Origin: Candidatus Thorarchaeota archaeon
Lineage (GTDB): Archaea > Asgardarchaeota > Thorarchaeia > Thorarchaeales > Thorarchaeaceae
Length of the DNA: 64,000 nucleotides
NCBI GenBank assembly: GCA_016840385.1
Contig: JAEOSL010000006.1
Span: 13,240 to 77,239 of the forward strand
Direction of reading: 5' to 3'
The stretch's first letter is position 1. Every line of letters starts with the position of its first letter. A program made the translations under genes and the position numbers. Of this stretch, positions 43,209-52,958 are shown piece by piece. The notes under the pieces are model-generated. The model saw nothing but the letters and a program-made list of their open reading frames with translations. It was not told where the DNA came from and ran no database searches.

Positions 43209-46200
43209 ATGAAACGAAATCCTATTCTTTACGTACTACTTGCAATACTGATTGCTCAACCCCTGCTAGTTATTGGGTTCGGCCCTTCGATGGCAACAAA
43301 CGCAATAGATGCAGAAGATACTGTAATTCCCGCTCAGGGTACACGACTTAGCACACATACGAATCATGTACCAATAATAATTAATGATAATGCAGATTTT
43401 GGCCTACAAGGATGGCCTGGTACTGGTACTCCTGCAGATCCATATGTCCTCTCAGGGCTCAACATTACTTATGATCTGGGCGTACCTGCAATTCAAGTGT
43501 ATAATGTTGATGTTTCATTTGTTATCCGTGACTGTTACTTGAATCAGGGCTCTGAAGACTGGGCAGTTGAATTCATCAATACCACTGCAGCCACTATCGA
43601 GTATACAACTATCTACGGTAATGGTGGTGGAATTTACTGTGATAATGCGAACAACACAGAAATCATGCACTCATTTGTTGAGAACTATGGTGACTCGGGC
43701 TCTACTACTTACCGCGCACTTCTCATTGAATATTCAGACTCGTGCTCTCTAGTTGGGAACGAGTTCAATTCTCCTAATGATACCAGCGCTGTATTTTCAT
43801 ATAGCCACAATATTGACTCACAGGACAACACTTACGCATCTGATGGTAGTTCTATGGTTCATCTATTATTTACAGCTTGTAATTCCACTTCAATGGATCA
43901 GGATACAATAACATATGGAGGAATCAGTGTCAGCTTCTTTGGTTGTCATGATCTTGTATTGACCGACTTGAATATCTACGATGTGCTAGATGGTATTTAT
44001 GCATCTGACTGTCCAGGAATATCGATTACTGGAACCTCAATTAGTGCAACAAACAACTTAGGTGTACGATTACTTGGATGCAATAATGCAGTTATTTCTG
44101 ATTGTACTATTGATGCTCCTGCTATTGTCAATGGTATCATCTATACAACTACATCAGAATGGTTGACAGTAACAGGAAATACTCTCTCTGGTTCAGATAA
44201 TTTTGGTATCTTACTATCTGGAGCTCACAATAGCACAGTCACAACAAATACGATTACTGATATCTCACTTGCTGGAATTTATCTGGCTGATTCACACGAT
44301 TGTGAGGTGTCTTCAAATACAGTTAGTGTTTGCAACACATACGGTATTCAATTAGCTACCTCTCACAGAGTTGACTTGGATGGAAATGTTATCTCGGATA
44401 TCGATGGAGATGGTGTCTATTTTGAATTATCAGATAATGGAACTGTAAGTAATAGTATCATTGACACAGTCACAGATGAAGGAATTGAACTGGATACTTG
44501 TAGTAATTGGCAGGTACATGACAACACAATTGCACATGCTGGTGTAGGCATTTACCTCTATCAAGGAGCCTTTACAGATATCTGGTCCAATGATATTTCA
44601 GACATCGACAGTGAAGGAATCAGCGCTAACACTCATGATGTTCTTGAAACTTGGGAGAATACAGTAACCAATGCAGATGTAGGTCTCTACTTCACAGACT
44701 GTGATGATCTCTATATCCGGGATGAAACAGTATCTGATTGTGTGACAGGTATTTTTGTCGACCAATCCGAAGAGAGTGAGTTCTCTAACAATGTTATAAC
44801 TGACTGTACTGATAGAGGATTTGACATATGGCAACTCGCAAACACGTCATTCATCCAAAACACACTCACGAACTGTGTTCCCTATGGATTCGAGATTGAA
44901 TATAGTACCAATCTAACTTTCACTGGTAACGTACTAACTGGCGGCGGTTTCTATTTCTCAGTAGAAGCATCCCTTTCCGATGTAAACCACACATTTTCAG
45001 GGAATACTGTGAATGATTTGCCGCTGTACTACGGTATAGGTGTAGAAAATATTGACATTGATGGAACTAGCTATGGTCAAATTATCCTTGCAAATAGTAG
45101 CGAAGTTGAAATCACAGGTGGCTCATTCATTAATTCAGCAACGATCTACTTCCATAACTGTGAGAATGTGAATGTCAGTGGTGTTACAATAACTGACCAC
45201 ATATTTGGAGTGGCTATAATCGATTGTGAGAATGTTACTGTTAGAAACTCTGACATCACAGGTAACTATGACTGGAGCAATGTTGGCATTCTAGCAGTTA
45301 GTTCTGATTGGTTTACTGCCGAAAACGTTGATATTACCACATCAGAAGTTGGTATCGTGGTTGGTAGTTCTCACTACGCAATAATTGATTCATGTATACT
45401 CTCTGACTCACCGGAGTTAATCTATGCTGAAAACTCCGATGGTGGAACAATAGTCGATTGTGACATTTTTGATGCTATCGCTGTTGGTATTGGTTTAGAT
45501 AGTTCTGAGAATTGGACCGTTACAAACAACCATATCTATTGGTGTGAAATGGGAATTGAAACTGACACCGCAGATTACATGAATTTGACTCTCAATGAAA
45601 TCCATGACTGTTGGGTTGGTATATGGTGGCAAAATACTGCATTCGGGCTGGCATACAATAATACTATTCGCTGGAATGATGGTGGAGTGATAATGATAAC
45701 TCCTAATCCTGGATCTATGCTGTACTCTAACATACTCGCATTGAATTTTATAGATAATGGATTTGATGATGGTGTACCAAATAATTGGGACGACTGGATT
45801 AGTGTAGGTAACTACTGGGATGATTATAGTGGTACAGGGACTTATTCTGTCCCCGGAAGTGCAGGTTCAGTAGATAACTTCCCAATGCAATATATCGTCA
45901 CCGAGCCAATAATCAATGAAGCATTTGATGAGGACTACGCTGAAGGAACAACTGGTCATGAAGCTATATGGTATGCTTACGATGATTACCTCAATGACTA
46001 CACAGTTACAATTGATGGCGCTTTCTGGACCTCAGGAGTAGTCAATGACCTTCAATTCCCCGAAATTAATGTAAACATTGATGGCTTATCTTATGGTGAG
46101 CATACCGCAGTCATTACAGTCTGGGATGTTGATTTGAATTCAGTTTCTGATACGATTCTAATTGATGTCTTTGACATTGTAGACCCGACCGTTGACAACC

Positions 46201-46859
46201 CCGCAAACTTCGAGATATTCCTTGGAGTTACAGGAAACGAGATAATCTGGGAAGCTGATGACCTCAATCCAGGCAACTACGTTGTTATGATTGATGACTC
46301 TGAGTATGCTACTGGTCCATGGACGAGTGGTACAATCAGCATAGATATTGACGGACTGTCAGCTGGCGTACATCACTTCACAATGACAGTCTATGATGCT
46401 GATGAGAACTCTGCTTCGGATTCAGTTTCAATTCTGGTCATTAACGATGCCACTGCACCCATTATAGACAGTCCTGAGGACATTGTCTTTGTTGTAGATA
46501 CAACTGGGAACCGAATTATCTGGACTCCTACTGACGACTACCCTGACAGCTTTGAAGTTTCTTTCAATGGAACCGTTATCGCTGCAGATAGTTGGGGTGG
46601 AGGTCATATAGTATTAGAACTAGATAATCTAGTAGTTGGTGAATATAATTTCACCATGACAGTCTTTGATGGAGGACAACATTCTGCGTCTGATACAGTG
46701 GCCGTTCAGGTCATACCCTATGAGGGATGGACGCCTGTTCTTCCGCCACCTGATTTCACACTCCTCATTATTGCAGGAGTTGGAGTCACAGGTGCTGTTG
46801 TGATAATAGGTGTGATCTACGTCTTGAAGATCAAGAAGCCTAGTTCAGGAGGTGCATGA
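43209..46859 (+). CDS. Array surface protein B1, parallel beta-helix
   Basis: 1216 residues. Signal peptide (PILYVLLAILIAQPLLVIGF), then a cap segment with GWPGTGTPADPYVLSGLNIT, and a long right-handed beta-helix of PbH1-type turns (about 80-850; many repeats of the form N-x-I-x-D/N-x-x-x-G-I/V). A closing motif GNYWDDYSGTGTYS lies near 866. Three Ig-like units follow, each opening with TGxExIW (near 910, 1005, 1095), then a membrane helix and KKPSSGGA. NosD-type helices often bind polysaccharide. The start follows GGGAGGT. B1 resembles B3 most. Confidence 0.87.
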   Translation: MKRNPILYVLLAILIAQPLLVIGFGPSMATNAIDAEDTVIPAQGTRLSTHTNHVPIIINDNADFGLQGWPGTGTPADPYVLSGLNITYDLGVPAIQVYNVDVSFVIRDCYLNQGSEDWAVEFINTTAATIEYTTIYGNGGGIYCDNANNTEIMHSFVENYGDSGSTTYRALLIEYSDSCSLVGNEFNSPNDTSAVFSYSHNIDSQDNTYASDGSSMVHLLFTACNSTSMDQDTITYGGISVSFFGCHDLVLTDLNIYDVLDGIYASDCPGISITGTSISATNNLGVRLLGCNNAVISDCTIDAPAIVNGIIYTTTSEWLTVTGNTLSGSDNFGILLSGAHNSTVTTNTITDISLAGIYLADSHDCEVSSNTVSVCNTYGIQLATSHRVDLDGNVISDIDGDGVYFELSDNGTVSNSIIDTVTDEGIELDTCSNWQVHDNTIAHAGVGIYLYQGAFTDIWSNDISDIDSEGISANTHDVLETWENTVTNADVGLYFTDCDDLYIRDETVSDCVTGIFVDQSEESEFSNNVITDCTDRGFDIWQLANTSFIQNTLTNCVPYGFEIEYSTNLTFTGNVLTGGGFYFSVEASLSDVNHTFSGNTVNDLPLYYGIGVENIDIDGTSYGQIILANSSEVEITGGSFINSATIYFHNCENVNVSGVTITDHIFGVAIIDCENVTVRNSDITGNYDWSNVGILAVSSDWFTAENVDITTSEVGIVVGSSHYAIIDSCILSDSPELIYAENSDGGTIVDCDIFDAIAVGIGLDSSENWTVTNNHIYWCEMGIETDTADYMNLTLNEIHDCWVGIWWQNTAFGLAYNNTIRWNDGGVIMITPNPGSMLYSNILALNFIDNGFDDGVPNNWDDWISVGNYWDDYSGTGTYSVPGSAGSVDNFPMQYIVTEPIINEAFDEDYAEGTTGHEAIWYAYDDYLNDYTVTIDGAFWTSGVVNDLQFPEINVNIDGLSYGEHTAVITVWDVDLNSVSDTILIDVFDIVDPTVDNPANFEIFLGVTGNEIIWEADDLNPGNYVVMIDDSEYATGPWTSGTISIDIDGLSAGVHHFTMTVYDADENSASDSVSILVINDATAPIIDSPEDIVFVVDTTGNRIIWTPTDDYPDSFEVSFNGTVIAADSWGGGHIVLELDNLVVGEYNFTMTVFDGGQHSASDTVAVQVIPYEGWTPVLPPPDFTLLIIAGVGVTGAVVIIGVIYVLKIKKPSSGGA

Positions 46860-49195
46860 ACTTGAATATAATTAGTAAACAAGTTGCAATATCGGTATTC
46901 GCGATATCTTTGATGCTGTTGGGGATGACTTTGCTGCCAGTAAGTGCAGCCTATATCCCAACACAAACCGAAACCTTTGACCAGAGTTTTGTAGCAGAGG
47001 AGAACGGTCATACCTATCTGTATGTGGATAATGAAATCTTCTTTGAACAATCCACGATAACACATAACGAAGATATGAACGTAGAGAAATATTTCTACCA
47101 AGAAACTTCATGGAATAATCCGTTCTCTGTTTTTCCTGGACCTGCAGAAAGGAGATACTCTTTTGCACAGGGTTCAGGTTTTGTTGGTGGCTGGCTTGAT
47201 AATGGTACACTGTTACCAAGCTTTCACGATTTTGTCAACAAGTCAAATGCCCCTCTTGAAATCGGGGCATATTCTGAGCGTAATGTCTTTCCAGTTGAAA
47301 TTGGTGTTCAGTCTTCGTATATTCTGGAATCCAATGCGATGAATATTGGTACTTTTAATTTGACTAATGAAGAGTTTGTTCATGTAACATTTAGTGGACG
47401 GACCGACACTGCTGAACTTATGATGCTTATTCTCGATCCACAAGGCCGAATGCTAACAGAAGGATATGTTATTGGTGGGAATATAGAAATTGTACCCTTC
47501 CACCCCACAGGACCTGGAATGTATCAGATGATTCTGATGAGTTTTGCAGCGAATGATAATCTATGTATTGCAGACATCAGTATTGACCCCATCACACCAA
47601 CTACGATTCCGATCGGAGGTATAGTTGATGGAGTCCTACCTGGAAGCGAACATGTCATACAAGATGATGGTGCGATGGTCCAGCAGGAAAAGGCTCCTAC
47701 TGCAATAACCTACAAATTCAGTACAACTAGGACTACTCCTGCTAGGCTGCAATTTGCATTGAATATTCCAGAGATTACTGAAGATATCTATTATCGATAT
47801 GAACCTTGGATTTTAATCACAGCTGATGTATTCTTCTCTGAATTGTTGCCTTTGGGTTATGGAATGTATCTTGATCAAAGCAGTGATCCATTCTACTATC
47901 AATCGTTCCAGGATGAAACCTATTATGCAACTGTCATAGGAATGGAGAATGTTGGCTATACTCTATACCATGACCAGCCTGTAATCGATGAATTACCTAT
48001 TAACCAAGAATTCTATATTGAGAATGTTGGAGTTGACAATGAATTACAGGTGTTTTCCTTCCAACTGGCACAAGATTCTGTAATGCGAGTTAATTCTACT
48101 GAAGGCACATATGGATATGGATGGGAGTTATGGACCGTCGATGATGATATGATGTATCGATGGCTTGAAGTAGAAGATAACGATGCATTTGAAGATGCTG
48201 CCATCTATTACATTCCTGCAGGTGAATATCTAGTATCCGCCGAGTGTTCTGATTCAGACGCATGGGGATTCTATGAATTCAATGTAGGACCTGTTATCGA
48301 TGGAGTAGGATCCGTTGCGGTAGATAATGGAGGTCTTATCGGTGTCCGGTTTAATACCTCTGTGCTGTCATTGTACAATCTTACTGTTGCTCTGAATACA
48401 CACGACAACATCACAGCTAGCACCGATATCGAAATTTTGAATACTTATGGTGGATACGTGACGGACCTTGACACTGATTTAGGTAACAGACAATCTGGAG
48501 TGGGTTGGGTTGAATATCCATCGAACTTCACTCATGATATCTTTGAGAATGCCTGCGATGGTTTTGGTATTGCTGTGATAAGTCCTTATGATGTGCAGAA
48601 TAATACTGCAGGTCTTCCGGGAAATTCCTTCAACGAATATACACTCGACTATACTGTAGGGCTTGAAGATGGTGCGCCTTGGAGGTACAATGGTACTGCT
48701 TCTATTTCAATTGAAACTGGCTGGTACAACTTCACTCTTGGTGACCCTGGAGACGTTGGTGAATATTATCTACTTTCAGTGGATTGCACTGAAGGCACCT
48801 GGATGAACGTTTCATTCTATATGGAAGATGTGTCAGATATGGAATGCTCTATCTACCAGGCTGTAGATGGAAAGTTTCAACGTCTTAGCTGGGGTGCTCT
48901 CGACAATACTCTTGTTGGTTCTACTTCAGGTGAGGGTGCGTTCCAAGTGGGGAGTATAAGTGATGTCATGTATTTTGTTTTTGACATAGAGCGAGTACAA
49001 GCTGGCGAAGGAAGACTGGATATAGAAATCACCCAGTTCCTTACAAACAGCTTTGAGTTTATGCCACCTGTCATGTATCAAGGTGTTGAAGCACCTGGTG
49101 TAGACACAGGTACGCTTGCACTAGCAGCTGGTGCAGGTATCGCCATCGTAGCAGTGGTGATAGTAATTGTAGTTCTGAAAAAGAGGAGGCTATAA
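46856..49195 (+). CDS. Array surface protein A2
   Basis: 779 residues of family A, with signal peptide SVFAISLMLLGMTLLPVSAA and anchor AIVAVVIVIVVLKKRRL. Its ATG overlaps the B1 stop (ATGA) behind AGGAGGTG, so the two are translationally coupled. Its signal peptide and its ends match A4 better than A1 or A3. It keeps QSFQDETYYATVIGMENVGY and NRQSGVGWVEYP. Function is inferred only from family and place. Confidence 0.85.
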   Translation: MNLNIISKQVAISVFAISLMLLGMTLLPVSAAYIPTQTETFDQSFVAEENGHTYLYVDNEIFFEQSTITHNEDMNVEKYFYQETSWNNPFSVFPGPAERRYSFAQGSGFVGGWLDNGTLLPSFHDFVNKSNAPLEIGAYSERNVFPVEIGVQSSYILESNAMNIGTFNLTNEEFVHVTFSGRTDTAELMMLILDPQGRMLTEGYVIGGNIEIVPFHPTGPGMYQMILMSFAANDNLCIADISIDPITPTTIPIGGIVDGVLPGSEHVIQDDGAMVQQEKAPTAITYKFSTTRTTPARLQFALNIPEITEDIYYRYEPWILITADVFFSELLPLGYGMYLDQSSDPFYYQSFQDETYYATVIGMENVGYTLYHDQPVIDELPINQEFYIENVGVDNELQVFSFQLAQDSVMRVNSTEGTYGYGWELWTVDDDMMYRWLEVEDNDAFEDAAIYYIPAGEYLVSAECSDSDAWGFYEFNVGPVIDGVGSVAVDNGGLIGVRFNTSVLSLYNLTVALNTHDNITASTDIEILNTYGGYVTDLDTDLGNRQSGVGWVEYPSNFTHDIFENACDGFGIAVISPYDVQNNTAGLPGNSFNEYTLDYTVGLEDGAPWRYNGTASISIETGWYNFTLGDPGDVGEYYLLSVDCTEGTWMNVSFYMEDVSDMECSIYQAVDGKFQRLSWGALDNTLVGSTSGEGAFQVGSISDVMYFVFDIERVQAGEGRLDIEITQFLTNSFEFMPPVMYQGVEAPGVDTGTLALAAGAGIAIVAVVIVIVVLKKRRL

Positions 49196-49196
49196 A

Positions 49197-52100
49197 ATGA
49201 GAAAGAATCCAATCTTCTTAGTGTTGCTAGCTATTCTGGTTGCACAACCACTGCTAGTGGGTAATCTCGGAGTTGTTTCTCCGGGACAAAATGATGGCGT
49301 GTTCACACCCGCACTTGGGACTCGACTTGCGCCTGGCGATCACACAAATCATGTACCCATTCTGATTGATGGAAACGATGATTTTGTATCGCAGGGATGG
49401 CCTGGCTCTGGTACATCCGGGGATCCATACATCATTTCAGGTCTGAACATTACTTATGCCAATGGGATGATATTAATTTCAATCACCGATACAACAGCAT
49501 ACTTCGTTATCCGTGATTGTTACCTTGATCAGGGATCATCAACAAGGGGGATATTTCTCCTTAATGCTAGTCAAGGTGTTGTTGAGCACTGTACAGTAAG
49601 CGCTCCTACTGAAGGAATATATCTGTATCAATCCAATGATACAACAATTTCACACACCGAGGCCTATGCCGTTGGGCATTCACTTCTTGTTGAGTACTCA
49701 TGGAACTGCTTAGTAGAGAACAGTGAATTTGACTCTGAAAACTCTAGAAGCTCATATTGGTATGATAGTCCCAATCCTACTCTGAATTATAATTCTTGGA
49801 ATGCAGACCCTGGTGATGACAACGTAATTGAAATGGACGGATGCAATAACACAGTGATCACTCATAGCACAATAGTCGATGGTTTCCGCGGTCTTGCCAT
49901 GTACAATAGTTATGATGTAGAGATAACAAACCTAACCTTAACAGACGTAACTTATGGAATGCAATTCGATACATGTGGCGAGATTGATATTGCTGACTCA
50001 TATAGCGAATCTCCGGAAACAACTCTTTACATGAATATGTGTAACGATTCATCAGTTATCGATTCAGAATTCGTATGTGATGATGACGGTGACTATGCTA
50101 TAGGCATCTACAGCTCTCACAGGTTCACTTTCACTGGTAACTATCTTGCAGATGCTGAAGCTTATGGAATTGTTGTGAACAATTGTGAGGAGAGCGTCAT
50201 CAATTCGAATACAGTCTTTGAATGTGAACCAGTTGGAATCCTCATCGAAGATTGCCCTGATACAGAGGTAATTGGTAATACAGTGGATTACTCTGGAGGT
50301 TCTGGAATTGAATCACACGATTCTCCCAGATGTACAATAAACAACAATGACATCTACTGGGCAGAAACCGGTATCTATGGAAATAATCCTGACAATTCAA
50401 CCTTCATTGGCAATACATTAGAGTATCATCTTGGTGGAATAGTTCTCGAGAATACTCCTGAGTATGTAAATGTCAGTGATAACCAGATAGATGACGCTGA
50501 ATATGGTATCTATGTTGTAGAAGGTGAGTGGTGTCGCATCCATGATAACGTTATTTCAAATGTTGATGATGGCTTGCATTTTGTATTTGGTGAGGACTTA
50601 GATGTCTATAATAATATCATATCTGCTTATGAATATGGAATCTATTTCCAAAATGTTGACGATATGCATATACATCATAATACAATCACTGATGCAGATG
50701 ATGGAATTTACGAATCATCCAATTGTGATAGGATACGAGTTGAGGACAATACACTCGATTCCATTGAGCACGGTATCACAATTCGGGGTATCAATAGCAG
50801 TATTGTGAACAATGTTCTTACTAATGTTGGCGTATTCGGTATTCGTCTGAGTTCTGTAGCCCATTGTGAAATAAATGGAAATTCAATTTCTGGAGCTCCA
50901 GTCTTTGGGCTCTTATCCTCCCAAGATACCAATGTATCATTTATAGACAATGTATTCACTGGTTGTGGATTCCAGTTCGAATCGTCTGGTCCAATGTCTT
51001 ACTTCAACCATACGTTCAGTGGCAATACAGTCAATGGACAACCAATCTACTATGGTGTCAGTGAAGTAGCTGGCTCAGTTAGCCTTGCAACCTATGCTCA
51101 AGTAATCTTATTGAACTGTAGTTACATGGATATCATAGGTACCAGTGTTGGTCAAGTTACAGATCCAGTGCAACTATTTTATTGTTTCAACATTACTACA
51201 AGTGATATAGTATCTGTACCTAATGTAAGAACAATAACTGCATTCTATACAGATAATCTCACGATATCTGACATCACAACATTTGGACGAGACTCTGAGT
51301 GGGAGTTCACTTCTGCTGGTGTGTATCTTCTATACTGTGATGATTTCAGTATCGAAACTATGGACTACAGAGATGGATACTACGGTGTGTATTTCTACAA
51401 TTCACATTATGGTTCTATCAGTTCCTATACCGCTGACAATTCCTATCGCGGAATATCTGGTTCTTCTTCGACCAATATTGTTGTCGACGATTGTGAAATC
51501 ACTAACATGAACTACCAAGGAATTTTTACAGATGCGGGTTATTGGAACATCACTAACTGCTATATTTTCAATACTACTTACGGTATCTATGCTTCGGGTG
51601 GTGTTGACCACTACTTTGCTGACAATGTGATAGAACACAATCTGAGAGGTATTTCTGTAACTGGTTCTGCAACCGACAACGGTATAATTCATCACAATGA
51701 GATATCTCATAATACTGATTATGGCATCTATATCACAAGTGGTGATGGATGGGAAATCACAAATAATACTATACTCTGGAACGACGATTATGGGGTATAT
51801 TTGACAGGTTCATCCGGAACTGAAGTCTACTATAACACAATTGGTCTTAGCACTACCCAGAATGGATACGATAGCATAGCCCAGAACTGGGATGATGGTG
51901 TAGACACAGGTAACTGGTGGTCTGATTATTCGGGAACTGGCACATATTCTGCTGGCAGCGGTACTGATAACTATCCAATGATGTTCGCACCAACTGAACC
52001 AATAATCAACGATCCATTGGATCTATACTATGCAGAAGGTGACACGGGTAATGAGATCTCTTGGTTAGTCTATGATGACTACCTCAGTCATTACTCAGTA

Positions 52101-52937
52101 TCTATAGATGGTTCTGTTTGGGCTGCAACAGCATGTCCTGATCTGACCCTGTCAGATATTATTATAGAAGTTGATGGACTTGCCTATGGAGACCATCCAG
52201 TGATTATAACCGTCTGGGATATCGAAGATAACACAGTAACTCATTCATTGACCATCCATGTCTTTGACGATACTGACCCAACTATCAATGCTCCACCAAA
52301 CATGGAAGTATTCGTTGGCGGTTCTGGTCAAGAGATAACATGGGAAGTTTCTGATCTTCACACAGGTCAATACACTGCAATGCTGGATGATGCTGCCTAT
52401 ACTTCAGGCACTTGGACAAGTGGCTATCTCTCAATAGATGTAGACGGTCTAGCAGCAGGTTATCACGCAGTCAGCTTGACTATCTACGATGCTGATGGTA
52501 ATTCTGCAACTGACACCGTTGAAATCATTGTCATCAGTGATTCTACGAATCCGATAATCGATAGTCCTGTTGATCTTACATTTATTTACGGTTCAACAGG
52601 AAACAGTATCATCTGGACTCCTACTGATGACTATCCTTCGGGTTATGAGGTTAGTGCTAACAACTCCGTTCTCCTAACAGATGATTGGGGTGGTTCACGC
52701 ATTATTCTTGAAATTGATGGTCTTGAAGTCGGAGAGTATACCTTTACTCTTACAGTCTGGGACGGTAGCGGTAATGAAGTATCAGATGCAGTTAATGTCG
52801 AAGTTCTACCCTATGAGGGATGGACACCTGAACCTGCTCCGCTCGATTACACGATGGTCATTATCGTAGTTGGTGGTGTTGCTGGAGTAATCGCTATAGT
52901 GGTAGTTGTGTACTTCTTGAAGTTCAAGAAATCTTAG
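49197..52937 (+). CDS. Array surface protein B2, parallel beta-helix
   Basis: 1246 residues of family B: signal peptide (NPIFLVLLAILVAQPLLVG), GWPGSGTSGDPYIISGLNIT, a long beta-helix, DTGNWWSDYSGTGTYS near 908, three TGNEISW-type units and an anchor ending KFKKS. The tail lacks the KPSSGGA of B1 and B3, and its signal peptide resembles B4. It begins one base after the A2 stop with GAGG just upstream. It ends 21 bases before A3. Confidence 0.87.
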   Translation: MRKNPIFLVLLAILVAQPLLVGNLGVVSPGQNDGVFTPALGTRLAPGDHTNHVPILIDGNDDFVSQGWPGSGTSGDPYIISGLNITYANGMILISITDTTAYFVIRDCYLDQGSSTRGIFLLNASQGVVEHCTVSAPTEGIYLYQSNDTTISHTEAYAVGHSLLVEYSWNCLVENSEFDSENSRSSYWYDSPNPTLNYNSWNADPGDDNVIEMDGCNNTVITHSTIVDGFRGLAMYNSYDVEITNLTLTDVTYGMQFDTCGEIDIADSYSESPETTLYMNMCNDSSVIDSEFVCDDDGDYAIGIYSSHRFTFTGNYLADAEAYGIVVNNCEESVINSNTVFECEPVGILIEDCPDTEVIGNTVDYSGGSGIESHDSPRCTINNNDIYWAETGIYGNNPDNSTFIGNTLEYHLGGIVLENTPEYVNVSDNQIDDAEYGIYVVEGEWCRIHDNVISNVDDGLHFVFGEDLDVYNNIISAYEYGIYFQNVDDMHIHHNTITDADDGIYESSNCDRIRVEDNTLDSIEHGITIRGINSSIVNNVLTNVGVFGIRLSSVAHCEINGNSISGAPVFGLLSSQDTNVSFIDNVFTGCGFQFESSGPMSYFNHTFSGNTVNGQPIYYGVSEVAGSVSLATYAQVILLNCSYMDIIGTSVGQVTDPVQLFYCFNITTSDIVSVPNVRTITAFYTDNLTISDITTFGRDSEWEFTSAGVYLLYCDDFSIETMDYRDGYYGVYFYNSHYGSISSYTADNSYRGISGSSSTNIVVDDCEITNMNYQGIFTDAGYWNITNCYIFNTTYGIYASGGVDHYFADNVIEHNLRGISVTGSATDNGIIHHNEISHNTDYGIYITSGDGWEITNNTILWNDDYGVYLTGSSGTEVYYNTIGLSTTQNGYDSIAQNWDDGVDTGNWWSDYSGTGTYSAGSGTDNYPMMFAPTEPIINDPLDLYYAEGDTGNEISWLVYDDYLSHYSVSIDGSVWAATACPDLTLSDIIIEVDGLAYGDHPVIITVWDIEDNTVTHSLTIHVFDDTDPTINAPPNMEVFVGGSGQEITWEVSDLHTGQYTAMLDDAAYTSGTWTSGYLSIDVDGLAAGYHAVSLTIYDADGNSATDTVEIIVISDSTNPIIDSPVDLTFIYGSTGNSIIWTPTDDYPSGYEVSANNSVLLTDDWGGSRIILEIDGLEVGEYTFTLTVWDGSGNEVSDAVNVEVLPYEGWTPEPAPLDYTMVIIVVGGVAGVIAIVVVVYFLKFKKS

Positions 52938-52958
52938 TTAAAAAGGAGAGAATGATAA

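Larger units (their letters stand above)
40850..52937 (+). repeat. First four-gene unit of the surface array (A1-B1-A2-B2)
   Basis: Start positions of matching genes differ by 12109 (A), 12108 (B), 12117 (A') and 12127 (B') bases from the second unit. The pairing is supported by signal peptides, C-terminal tails and gene spacing. Confidence 0.75.
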
